A DNA stretch of 64,000 bases from Cantharellus purpuraceus. Taxonomy: Eukaryota; Basidiomycota; Agaricomycetes; Cantharellales; Hydnaceae. The translations under genes were made by a program, and so were the position numbers. Under the pieces are notes generated by a model, which saw only the letters and a list, made by a program, of their open reading frames with translations, was not told the DNA's origin and searched no databases. How positions within the stretch are numbered: position 1 is the stretch's first letter; the number at the start of each line of letters is the position of its first letter. The stretch is taken from the NCBI GenBank assembly GCA_025174535.1, contig JALBUN010000015.1, positions 742,501 through 806,500 of the forward strand, read 5' to 3'. This document shows positions 1-9,689 of this stretch, piece by piece.

Positions 1-184
1 CAGGTTCCTATGGTGATGCTGATGCATCAATTGGAACCAGAGGTGGATGAGCAAGGTCAATGGTGGATGATCAGACAGATTAAATGGAGATGTGATGGTT
101 TCCAAATGGAGTATAGATTTCATGTGCACAGGGATCTGAGTGGATCGGGCAGGGATCTGGGTGTTAATGAATATAGTCATAACA
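1..184 (-). repeat. LTR of gypsy family A, partial (cut by window edge)
   Basis: This stretch matches the TGTTATGAC-proximal half of the A LTR in reverse orientation and ends in the LTR terminus (...CATAACA on the + strand). The same sequence recurs at 6085-6706 and 18578-19094, and in opposite orientation at 1072-1601. The other end lies outside the window. It abuts degraded D-type LTR sequence on the right, so it was probably inserted into that LTR. Confidence 0.75.
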
Positions 185-834
185 TGAAAATGCTGGGGTT
201 CAAAGACATAACCAGAGTTGGTGCTAGAGGGATGAAGAAAGACTTTACTGTTCCAGTTCAACTGGAGACAGGGTAGTGCAATAACTATTGAGTTGGATTG
301 AGTGGACTTGGTGTGTGCTGTTACATGGGGTTCAATGGAGTAACCAGAGTTCAGATGCTAGTGATGAAAAGAGAGAGGACTTTACTGTTCCAGTTCAACT
401 GGAGACAGAACAGAGCAATAACTATTGAGTCAGATCAAGTGGACTTGTGTTGTGCCCCCTTGGATCATCAGTCCAATATTTTGGAATTTGCAGTACAGAG
501 TTGGATCAAGGATCTGGAGTTTGACTTGTCAAGGAAACACTTGTCAAGAAGCTAGCAACCAAGAAGATAGAGAGGTTAAACTTAGTTGATATACAAACTG
601 CTGTAACATACAGAGAATAGCCCATATAAGTATGTGAAGAATTAAATGGAAAAACTAAAGTGAGAGAACAATAAGATGGATATGGAGTACAACATGGAAA
701 GGAGTTCAGAGTTTGGACCAAAGTTGGGCCTAATACTAAGCAATATAAAAGATAATGGTTTGTTGTAACCCATGATAAGAAACTACTTATAGAGAGAACA
801 ATAGTGGAGTTTGGGGTTGACAGAGATGGAGTTG
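185..834 (-). repeat. Degraded LTR of gypsy family D
   Basis: Long similarity to the reverse complement of the D LTR at 42776-43811. Shared blocks include the segments around 'actttactgttccagttcaa', 'caataactattgagt' and 'ccaatattttggaatttg'. Part of the segment appears twice (about 185-308 and from about 309), echoing the tandem duplication in the other D LTR. It is interrupted at about 835 by repeat E. No gene is supported here. Confidence 0.65.
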
Positions 835-1070
835 TGTAAGTACCCAAGGTACTTACTTACTATAGTATATAATTATAATTAATGTATGCAGCATTCCATT
901 AAGAAATGCTGTCTTCTTGGTAGATATATGCACCCATAGGGTACATATGTATAGTTATTATGTAAGCCAGTGGACCCAAGTACACATGTGGGTCCACATA
1001 TAGTAGACAGACCTTAGTAAACAACCAGCACATCACACAACCAATATACTTGGTTGAGTTCTGTGTAACA
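835..1070 (+). repeat. Repeat E (hairpin-starting, LTR-like)
   Basis: Begins TGTAAGTACC-CAA-GGTACTTAC, a 9-bp inverted repeat with a 3-nt loop, and ends TGTGTAACA. A related copy lies reversed at 6707-6812 and another start at 7012-7032. The TG...CA ends suggest a small LTR, but I found no matching target duplication because an A LTR starts one base downstream. The class is uncertain. Confidence 0.4.
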
Positions 1071-1071
1071 G

Positions 1072-1601
1072 TGTTATGACTATATTCATTAATGACCAGA
1101 TCCCCATCCGATCCACTCAGATCCCCGTGCATATGAAATCTATACTCCATTTGGAAACTGCTACATCTCCATTTACCTACCCGATTGTCACCACTGATTC
1201 CGCCCATCCATCTCCGGTTCCGATTGATGCATCAGCATCACCATAGGAACCCAGACATCCGTCCCCGTCGGACCTCGGACATACTCATGTAAGGCTGTTG
1301 GCCTCGGAGACCCATCACCGGAGTAATTATTATTAGATTTCAAAATATGTATTTAAGTTGCCTGACTGGGGACTTCATTCCCCAGTTCAAATATTGAATC
1401 ATGCCTAGTTCCTAAGTCCGATCCTAACTATCTAAGTTGTACTCTGTCTCTGAAATCTTGGACACCGGTATTAGTGAGGGTGCAGCACATAAGCTGAAGC
1501 CAAGTCCGTTCCGACCCCCATGACATACTCTGACCCCAACCCAACCTCCAACCCGACCTCTGATCCAATCTCCGACCCCCAATCGGACCTAGTGTGTAAC
1601 A
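1072..1601 (+). repeat. 5' LTR of gypsy element A (copy 1)
   Basis: A 530-bp LTR bounded by TGTTATGAC...GTGTAACA, followed directly by primer-binding and gag sequence. It carries a TATA-like box (TATTTAAG, 1350-1357). 33 nt beyond the box lies CAGTTCAAATAT (1383-1394), whose reverse complement is found immediately after the LTR. Other A LTRs are at 1-184, 6085-6706, 16981-17819 (split) and 18578-19094. Confidence 0.85.
1350..1357 (+). promoter_or_regulatory. TATA-like box of LTR A
   Basis: TATTTAAG lies 33 nt upstream of CAGTTCAAATAT, the segment complementary to the primer site. This spacing fits a Pol II start at about 1383. The box is conserved in the other A LTRs. Confidence 0.6.
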
Positions 1602-1603
1602 GT

Positions 1604-1615
1604 ATATTTGAACTG
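1604..1615 (+). promoter_or_regulatory. Predicted self-primer binding site, element A
   Basis: ATATTTGAACTG starts 2 nt after the LTR end and is the exact reverse complement of CAGTTCAAATAT (1383-1394), the predicted first bases of the A transcript. The tRNA-type TGG start is absent. This is the layout of self-primed Tf1/sushi gypsy elements, where the 5' end of the mRNA folds back to prime minus-strand synthesis. That function is inferred. A degenerate copy sits next to the reverse LTR at 6085. Confidence 0.55.
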
Positions 1616-2466
1616 CCACACTCACTCCTACCAATGCCACGATCCACTGCCAATTCCGAACGTGCACGAACCGTCGAGGTGCCTGCCCCCAGCATCGACA
1701 CCATTCCCGAGGTCATCGAAGAACCGACAGACCACATAGAGGCCATCAATGAAGAAGACGACACCCCACCCTCTCCAAATCTGGTGCAAGCCATCTCCCT
1801 GCTCGCTAGCAGCATCTGTAACCCACAAGCCCCTAAGTCCCGGACCAAGGTCCGAGAACCCGACCCATTCGATGGCTCCGATCCACAAAAGCTCCAGCCA
1901 TTCTTGGTGCAATGCCGGTTGAATTTCCACGACCGCCCCGATGCATTCACATCCGATCAGGCGAAGGTCACCTTCACCATGTCCTATCTCAAGGGCACCG
2001 CACTGGACTACTTTGAGCCAGCACTCATGGACGACTCCGATGACCTGATATGGTCAGAGGACTACTCCGACTTCATCTCTGAACTTCAGACCAATTTTGG
2101 CCCTTATAACCCCAAGGCTGATGCCGAGAACGAACTCGATCGACTTTGGATGAAGGAAAATCACAAAATCACAAAATACATTGTGAGTTTCCAGCAGCTG
2201 GCTCTGAAAGTCCAATGGGGCGACGCCACACTCCGACGCCAATTTTATGTCGGACTCCCATCCCGCATCAAGGACGAGATATCATGTGTCGGTAAGCCGG
2301 ATACTTTGGCTACCCTCCGCAAGCTCGCCTAATCCATCGATGCCCATTATTGGGAACGTCAATCCGAGGTCTCCTGTGAGAACTTGGCTAACAACAAATC
2401 GGACAAAACGTCAGACAAGACCCCAAAGTCCAACAAGGGGTCCGATAAGTGGGTCACTGCCAACTC

Positions 2467-3918
2467 TGTTTTGGAACCCGCAAAATTATGGTGTTAGGGA
2501 AAACTCTAAATCACCACAATTCCGTGAATGAACAGCTGAGAAGAATATCAAATCCTACTGCAGCACAACTCCAGAAACGATTTAATGTTTGTACTTTGGT
2601 TACAATCCGTTGTAATGGTCAATGCAGACGATATGCAGGAAGGTAATACATTTCTTAGCAGTAGGGAATGAATAAGACTTCCAGAGTCTAGAGTTCATGG
2701 ACGCTTAGGGGTCCAGATATTCCAAAAAGAGGGGAATGCACTTAGAGGCTAGAGGAAGTAGGTGGATGAATCCGACCATCCAACCAGTGGCACTCAGAAG
2801 CAGGTAACAGCAATGTGTGAAGTAGTCTAGCAACTGCTTCACACGAGTTCAAGATCCTAATGCTCTGCAAAGGCAGTACACACTAGTTACTTAAACAAGA
2901 GCACTAATGGCAGGACTATTGACAGACAATCTCACCCTGTAGATTTGTAGTCACGCGAGGTAGATACTACACTCACGCCCAAAGCAGGAATATCACTACT
3001 TCGAGTGCAATCGAATACAGTTACACAACTGTAAGCGACCCTTGAACTGGACAATCAACAGTTACTGAGATATAGAGGATGACACTGTATGTCACTCTAG
3101 TCACACTGATGTGCAAATGATGGGGTAGAAATGGTTATTTATTCAGAGGCAGAATGGGCTCCTTTTATATTGTATTTACAGGAGCTGACTAATACTACTG
3201 GAAACTTCTACCTATTAATAGATGGAAACTACTAGAAGCTAGTGGAATATGTGAGAAGGGGGTGGAAGTTTCCTAGCCAATGAGCTGCTTGGATTTGCTC
3301 TGACTCATGGCATGAGTCATGGATGGAGTCATAGTGTGACTCAGAGCAGGAGTCATAGTATGAGTAATCACAGGAGTCATGGTATGAGTCATGGAAGGAG
3401 TCATAGCATGAGTCATGGCGGGAGTCATTGCATGAGTCACCATTACTCAAATAACTCAGTCAATACTTCGTTTCCTGGGCTGATTAGCACAGCTATGGGT
3501 AGGCAAAGCTTCTATTGAACTCTCCACTGAAAATGGAGTCAGGAGGTGCAGTGGTTGCGAAGATATTGAGGATTTACTGGCAGTGGTGACCAGATTGAGT
3601 CGGAGATTGAAATGAGTCATGTGATCGAAAATGAGTCAGTTGTCTGGGTGACTCCGGCTGACTTTGGGGCTGCTGACATCTGCAAAGGTTTGTGGGTCCA
3701 TGTGGGTCCCAAAACTTCGCCCAGCAGAACAATAAGTTTGTAGACTCATTTCTGCATGGAAAATTCCTGAAAAAATATGAAAAAATAGAGAATATTTGAA
3801 TGGCCCTGAATCAAGAGAAAGCAGCATATATATGCTGATATTTTAAGGCCATGAAGCGAAATTGTACAGTTTCAGGACTTTAAACAAGATCTTTTAAGGG
3901 AAAACCAGTTCCCATACA
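2467..3918 (-). repeat. Solo LTR, subfamily B', in element A gag
   Basis: 1452 bp, reverse orientation; on the + strand it begins TGTTTTGGAACCC and ends TTCCCATACA. It is flanked by a perfect 5-bp target duplication AACTC (2462-2466 and 3919-3923), so it is an insertion reduced to one LTR. It is the longest B' copy and carries six TGAGTCA/TGACTCA motifs between 3299 and 3440 plus two more at about 3612-3640. Confidence 0.9.
3299..3440. promoter_or_regulatory. Cluster of TGAGTCA motifs in LTR B'
   Basis: Six exact TGAGTCA/TGACTCA heptamers lie in about 140 bp, built from imperfect units of about 23 bp. This is the core site of Gcn4/CpcA/AP-1-type bZIP factors. Equivalent clusters hold five copies in the LTR at 33692-35120 and three in the LTR at 55431-56788. 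The cluster lies upstream (in LTR sense) of the TATAAAAG box, as expected for U3 control elements. Binding is inferred. Confidence 0.5.
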
Positions 3919-4222
3919 AACTCAGGCCAGAAGTCAAACACTGGTAACGCTGCCACTTCCGGTTCTGGTCAGAACAATTCCAGCACCAGCAATAACTCTG
4001 GAGCTCGCAAGGGTACTCCGGACCTCTCCACCAAGCTGGGAAAGGATGGAAAACTCACCCCGCAGGAACGCCAGCGCCGCATGGACAACAACCTCTGTCT
4101 GTTCTGTGGAAAGCCTGGTCACCAAGCCAAGGATTGCAACAAGGCAACCTCGTCCGCAGCAAAGGCAAAGGGCTGTGCCGCCAATGCCATGACGGACAAG
4201 TCCGACACTAAAACGACAGACC

Positions 4223-4230
4223 AAAAAAAA
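4223..4230 (+). promoter_or_regulatory. A8 slippery run at gag/pol junction of element A
   Basis: Eight consecutive A precede the gag stop TAG (4231-4233). Reading one base back opens the frame that leads into the protease (DSGS). A AAA AAA is a known type of -1 frameshift heptamer. No downstream pseudoknot was worked out. Confidence 0.45.
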
Positions 4231-4233
4231 TAG

Positions 4234-4641
4234 TAAGCAGTCCTATAGCCTCCGTACGGGCTGAGGGCTGCATTGGTACTCCCCGTACGACAAATGAGGT
4301 CTGCCTGAATGCATCCGCTCTTTCCCACTCCGACTCCCTTACCCTCCTTGTCCACTCCGACTCCCTTACCCTCCTTGTCCACTCCGACTCCCTTACCCTC
4401 CTCATCCACTCCGACTCCCTTACCCTCCTCGTCCACTCCGACTCCATTCCCGATACCGCTATTCAAGCATTAATTGACTCTGGTTCTACTCACTGTTTCC
4501 TCGATTCCTCCTTTTCCGATTTACATAAACTCCATACATACACCATAACTCCGATACCACTCCGATTATTTGACGGCACTACTAATGCTGTTATTTCACG
4601 AGCTATAGATCTGTCTATCTGTTTTTCTGTCAGAGAAATCC
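4234..4641 (+). pseudogene. Start of pol (protease) of element A, truncated
   Basis: In the -1 frame relative to gag, the sequence encodes a short linker, four to five copies of a nine-residue repeat (HSDSLTLLV) and then an aspartic protease core with DSGSTHCFLDSSF. The frame stops being pol at 4641, where a reverse B LTR begins. The rest of this copy (RT, RNase H, integrase) is absent. The protease would cleave the Gag-Pol polyprotein. Only a fragment remains. Confidence 0.75.
4326..4445 (+). repeat. 27-bp tandem repeat in pol of element A
   Basis: About 4.5 copies of a 27-bp unit (core CACTCCGACTCCCTTACC). Because 27 is divisible by three, it keeps the reading frame and encodes HSDSLTLLV repeats just before the protease. 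Confidence 0.8.
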
Positions 4642-6049
4642 TGTTTTGGAACCCGCAAAATTATGGTGTTAGGGCAAACTCTAAATCACCACAATTCTGT
4701 GAATGAACAGCTGAGAAGAATATCAAACCCTGCTGCAGCACAACTCCAGAAACAATTTAACGTTTGTACTTTGGTTACAATCCTTTGTATTGGTCAATGC
4801 AGACTATACGCAGAAAGGTAATACATTTCTTAGCAGCAAGAAATGAATAAGACTTCCAGAGTCTAGAGTTCACAGACGCTTAGGGGTCCAGATATTCTGA
4901 AAAGATGGGAATGCACTTAGAGGCTAAAGGAAGTAGATGAATCCAACCGTCCAACCAGTGGCACTCAGAAGCGGGTAATAGCGATGTGTGAAGTAGTCTA
5001 GCAACTGCTTCACACGAGTTCAAGCGTCTAATGCTCTGCAAAGGCAGTACACACTAGTTACTTAAACAAGAGCACTAATGGCAGGACTATCGACAGACAA
5101 TCTCACCCTGTAGATTCATAGTCACGTGAGGCAGATACTACACTCACGCCCAAAGCAGGAATATCACTACTTCGAGTGCAATCAAGTACAGTTACACAAC
5201 TGTAAAAGATCCTTGAACTGGTAATTAACAGTTACTGAGATAGAGGATGACACTGTATGTCACTCTAGTCACACTGGTGTGCAGAAGATGGGTAGAATAT
5301 GATGGATATGTTTCTATTTCAGAGGCAGAATGGCCTCCTTATATATTGTATTTACAGGGGCTGACTAATGCTTCTGGAATATTCTACTATTAATAGATGG
5401 AAGCTACTGGAAGGTTGTGGAAGGTGGAAGAAAGGGGTAGAATATTCCAAGCCAATCACAGGTTCTGATCACTGCATTAACACTGATCAGGAGCTGAATA
5501 ATGGTTCTGGAAAGTTCTATCTAATAATAGAGGGAAACAGCTAGAATGTTATGGAAAGGGGTAGAATATTCCAAGGCAATCAGCTGATCTGATCCCTGAA
5601 CTAGGCACTGATCAGGCAAAAAGGAGGGTATCCACCCTGTTTTCTGCACTGGTTTGGACAGCCATGGATAGCCACATGTCATGTGATGATCTCCATGGAA
5701 AATAGTGCCCTGAGAGGCTGTGGTTGTCAAGTTAGAGAATATTTATTAATGAGAGACATCTGAGCTTGAATTCAGGCCAAATGCCTGGTCCAAAGGTGGA
5801 GAGCCAGCTGTGTGAAGGTTTGTGGGCGCCTATGGGTCCACAACTGTAGCACAGCAGAAATAAATGATTCTGGGCTGAGTTCTGCATGGAATATTCCTGA
5901 AAAAATATGGAAAAATAGAGAATATTTGAATAAGTCCATTCCAGGTACAAGCATCAAATATATGCTGATATTTAGGAATGGAAAAGCAAAGAATAGCACA
6001 TTGGTGCTGCATAAATGGAATTTGATAGGGAAAAGGTGGTTCCCATACA
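4642..6049 (-). repeat. LTR B with mismatched flanks
   Basis: 1408 bp, reverse orientation, both termini present (TGTTTTGG...CCATACA on the + strand). The left flank is AATCC and the right flank is CATTG, so no target duplication exists. On the left is forward-strand A pol. On the right is the reverse-strand leader of another A element. The LTR therefore marks a rearrangement breakpoint rather than a simple solo LTR. Confidence 0.85.
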
Positions 6050-6706
6050 CATTGGTAGGAGTGAGTATGGCAGTTTGAATATACTGTTACACACTAGGTC
6101 CGATTGGGGGTTGGAGATTGGGTCAGAGTTGACGGTCAGAGTCGGAGCAGGGATCAGGGTGCGTCATGGGGGTCGGAACGGACTTGGCTTCAGCTTATGT
6201 GCTGTGCCCTCACTAATACCGGTGTCCAAGATTTCAGAGACAGAGTACAACTTAGATAGTTAGGATCGGACTTAGGAACTAGGCATGATTCAATATTTGA
6301 ACTGGGGAATGAAGTCCCCAGTCAGGCAACTTAAATACATATTTGAAATCTAATAATAATTACTCCAGTGATGGGTCTCCAAGGCCGACAGCCTTACGTG
6401 AATATGTCTGAGTCCAACAGGGACAGATGTCTGGGTTCCTATGGTGATGCTGATGCATCAATCAGAACTGAAGGCAGATGAGTGAGATCGACTGTGACAA
6501 TCAGACAGATAAATGGAGATGTGATGGTTTCCAAATGGAGTATAGATTTCATGTGCATGGGGATCTGAGTGGATTGGATGGGGATCTGGGTGTTAATGAA
6601 TATAGTCATAACAATCGGACAGGCTAATGGAGATGTGATGCTTTCCAAATGGAGTATAGATTTCATGTGTGTGGGGATCTGGGCATTAATGAATATAGTC
6701 ATAACA
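6050..6706 (-). repeat. LTR A (copy 2) with its 5' leader, reverse
   Basis: The reverse A LTR spans 6085-6706, longer than the usual 520-530 bp because about 93 bp at its start are tandemly duplicated (6614-6706 repeats the preceding segment and its ...CATAACA end). 6050-6084 is the internal leader including a two-mismatch version of the self-primer site. The LTR interrupts repeat E (6707-6812). Confidence 0.8.
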
Positions 6707-6812
6707 CCCCATGGGTGCATATGTCTACCAAAAGGGCAGCATTCCTTAAGGGAATGCTGTATATACATATAGAAATTATACTACATGAGTAAGTACCTGA
6801 GGTACTTACAAA
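6707..6812 (-). repeat. Repeat E fragment
   Basis: Reverse copy of the start of repeat E (835-1070), including the hairpin GTAAGTACC-TGA-GGTACTTAC (6792-6812) and the CAGCATTCC...GGAATGCTG inverted repeat. It is cut by LTR A at 6706. Confidence 0.45.
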
Positions 6813-7620
6813 CACATCTTTGAAGGTACAATCCTGCATACAACCAGGTTACCTTGGATATCCCTCTCCTGACTGTAGGCTTTTGCATTTGGAGTCTCAC
6901 TAATATTATTCACTACATCTTCATAGCATTTGCTGGCTCAGAGATTATCACATCAGCCAAAAATCAATCTTGACAGAATGTTGTATGTACAATACTTACC
7001 ACAGTAAGTAAGTAAGTACCCAAGGTGCTTACAACATGTCAGCTCTCAGGATGAAATATCCATCAATCCTGTTCCCCTCCAACATTTGCAGTAACAGCCA
7101 TCAGGTAATGGGAAAGCAACATGGGTAACTACAGGAATGAAACACAAGAATAGCCCCAGCAACCAGGGCCAGACTAATCAACCAGTACTGTCTCAATGTA
7201 TCTGAACCCTAACTACACGTCCCATGTCATTGAACAGGCTAAACAATTCAAAATTGCTGAAGGATTGAAGCACATAAGTCCATATGCAAAAACAAAAAAA
7301 AATTCCATTCTCACTCAAAGCCATTTCATCTGGTCAGTCAAGCCTTGCAAACACAGTTGGCACACACTTTTCTATGGGTCTTTCAAGTCTCTCACACAGG
7401 GTTTATGTATACCAGGGCGCCAAGAAGGAAACAAAGGCAAGTCAATACTACTCTCTCCTTACAGTGATCTTACAGTAGGACACCATTTCTGACCACATTT
7501 TGTTCATTTGCTACCTGATTTAATTTGATTTACAACAACTACCGACTTACTTTTCTTGCAATAGGCTGCATATGCGAATTTATATCATTCTACATTGGAA
7601 TTATGGTTGTCGTTGTCGAA
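6813..7620. other. Unassigned repeat-rich stretch
   Basis: Holds a third hairpin start of repeat E (about 7012-7032) but otherwise nothing I can place. The open frames here are short and show no recognisable domain. It probably consists of old transposon fragments bordering the first gene island. Confidence 0.4.
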
Positions 7621-7744
7621 GATGGCGAGCACGGGCTTTAGATGACTGGGCACCCCCATATTTGGACTCAACTGCCGAAGAGAATGCGAAATGATTTTTA
7701 TTTTATTGCAAAACTCGTATCGATTATCGCCGACGGTGACGACG

Positions 7745-7979
7745 CATGTGCCGGCATTATGAATTATGGCTAGGCTGGTGCCGGGCATTTTTCAACGGTG
7801 TAAGCGCCAAATGATACATGTGCCTGGCGTCACGAGATATAATAGCTCACCTCTGGAATTCCCTTCGTTCCCTGGAATAACAGCCGGAATAGACTCGCCG
7901 CGGCGTAAAAGTGAGTTAGACTGGGACCACACATGTGTGGTCGGCTAAATGGGCTTTGAATCGGATGATATAGTATACA
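7745..7979 (+). repeat. Upstream region of methyltransferase 1, duplicated elsewhere
   Basis: About 235 bp directly 5' of methyltransferase 1 are repeated as an inverted copy at 46681-46924. Shared blocks include 'gaattcccttcgttccctgg', 'ataacagccggaatagactc' and 'ctttgaatc(g/a)gatgatat'. It may contain the promoter. The similarity stops just before the start codon region. Confidence 0.7.
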
Positions 7980-7991
7980 GGTGTGCCAGTT

Positions 7992-9241
7992 ATGCCACAA
8001 GACCATCTGCTGGGTCGTGAAGCCTACGCTCTTGCGGTATGTGGTTGTGCAGTATAGTGTATACACGCTAGTCTCGATGATGCAGCATATCATAGCATGC
8101 CTCCGAGAGGCCGGATGAGCGTGCAAGGTATACCAAATTCTTTTGAATTGGCACAATGCCACTAGGTTGATTTGGTCTTGAAAATACCGGGAACAGGCTA
8201 GACTCCATACACGAAGCTCTGACAGCGTACTTTGGTGGCAAGCTTACCCTAGCGCCCCTGGAAACCAACTCTCCCGGATCAATTCTCGAGATGGGGCAAG
8301 TCTTCCATTGTCACTACACAAAGCATTCTCAGTAATCTCTCATATAGTGCGGGAAGTGGTGCATGGTCATTGCCCCGTTTGTTTCTCTAACTGTACGAGA
8401 CGGTGACTCTGGCATTTAGGGCTGTACATGCCGCTACGACGTTTCCGGAGGCAGACATATTGGCTGTGGACCTGGCCGAGATACCATGGTTTTTCATACT
8501 TTTGATCCTTCTAACGTCCGAATCAGTGATTACTAACCCCTCGGACCATAGCACGCTCCCTGCCAATGTCAGGTTCCAAAAGGCCGATCTCACGCAGTCT
8601 GTCGATTTACAACCTGATCAATTTGACCTTGTTCATGCCCGTCTGTTCTTTATCAACGTGAGCATAAAACTCAGCTTCACAAACCTGTGATCTTCTATCA
8701 GAGCTTGTATTCCAGCTCCCCAATGGCATGTCTCATCTAAATCGCACCATTGGCCTCGTCAAGCCTGGTGGCTGGCTTATCATAGAAGATGTGAATAACG
8801 CAATATATGACGAAGCTTCCGAGCTCGGTCCTGGGATTTCAAAAGCATTCACGACATGGATAGAGCTATTGATCGAGCGGGGAATGAACCCCACGGCTTC
8901 AAAGGAATATGAGTCTTTGCTTAGAGAATCGGAGGCGTTTAGTGAGGTTAATGTGCACAAAGTCTGCGTTCCAGTTTCAGGTCAAACAGACGGTGAGTGG
9001 CCGCGCATTAATACATTAGACTCCTATAACTAACCTAGCAATATGTTCAGACCCGGTCTTACGACAGTTCGGAAGTACAGTCCGCAGCGCTTTAAACTCC
9101 ATACATACCCAAGCTCCTGGGAGACTATCCGACCCCCGTCTCACGCAGGATATGGCAAATAAGGCTGTGGAGGAGCTCTATGATGAGAGTCGGAAGCTTA
9201 GGCTTGACTTCTATTTCATTTGTGCAAAGAAGCGCCTGTAA
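7992..9241 (+). CDS. LaeA/UMTA-like SAM-dependent methyltransferase, copy 1
   Basis: Predicted class I methyltransferase transferring a methyl group from S-adenosylmethionine to an unknown acceptor. The hand-built model has eight exons (7992-8036, 8096-8127, 8197-8295, 8348-8365, 8420-8488, 8552-8657, 8716-8992, 9051-9241) with consistent phases, giving 278 aa. The N-terminal ERARLDSIHEAL helix and GGKL..AP match the LaeA/UMTA family. Motif I is ILEMGAGSGAW (residues 55-65), the acidic motif II LAVDL follows, and the PGGWLIIE strand lies near 140-147. The fourth exon is only 18 nt and encodes the glycine loop. Intron 3 has a GC donor where the paralogue at 44707 has GT. No premature stop was found. 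LaeA itself is a nuclear regulator of secondary metabolism, but most family members in mushrooms are uncharacterised. Confidence 0.8.
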
Positions 9242-9689
9242 GACCGCGGAACTTATTTTAATTCTTCCAAATATCCGGACGTTTTACTGTAATTGACACT
9301 TGATCTTTCGTGACTAGTAAGACATGGTATTATCACTCTTATGATCATTGCAGGAACACAGGCCACGAGAATTTCCATGACAGACATGATCAAATGCCTT
9401 GATCTCACGAAAGTAGAATGAACTTCATAGTGCTATGGACATGGACGCTGCGAAGCACGCCTGAGCCAGAGTCAAAGGAATTTGATGCACTGGGTAAATT
9501 CATGCGCGCCCTCATAGCACCACAACCTGATATCATGATTTAGGAAATACGTAGGTCGGATCAGACGAGAACTGGAAACACAACAAAATGCTAAAAGTAG
9601 AAAGTGATAACCATAACGCAAATCAAAGAGGCAAAATACAATGCAAAGAATAGTATTATGAAATTTGACCACCATCATCCGCTTGTTTG
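9242..9689. other. Intergenic, convergent 3' ends
   Basis: Lies between the 3' end of methyltransferase 1 and the 3' end of the reverse-strand dehydrogenase. I see no gene or repeat in it. Confidence 0.5.

Larger units (their letters stand above)
1634..4233 (+). pseudogene. gag of gypsy element A, split by a solo LTR
   Basis: Structural capsid/nucleocapsid polyprotein of a Ty3/gypsy retrotransposon. It reads from ATG 1634 (the upstream in-frame ATG at 1520 lies inside the LTR). A retrotransposon-gag capsid region runs from about REPDPFDG to LPSRIKDEI. An in-frame TAA at 2330 replaces a likely CAA. The frame is then broken at 2466 by a 1452-bp B' LTR and resumes at 3919, with AACTC repeated on both sides. 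The second part ends in a CCHC knuckle (CLFCGKPGHQAKDC) and a stop at 4231-4233, directly after a run of eight A. Pol continues in the -1 frame. Non-functional now. Confidence 0.85.

Noticed and set aside
1428..1950. Reverse-strand frames opposite the start of A gag
   Set aside because: Antisense shadows; the plus-strand frame has the gag capsid and knuckle.
3312..3518. Peptide of MSHGRSHSMSHGGSH type
   Set aside because: It is a read-through of the TGAGTCA repeat array inside LTR B'; the array is better explained as a regulatory repeat.
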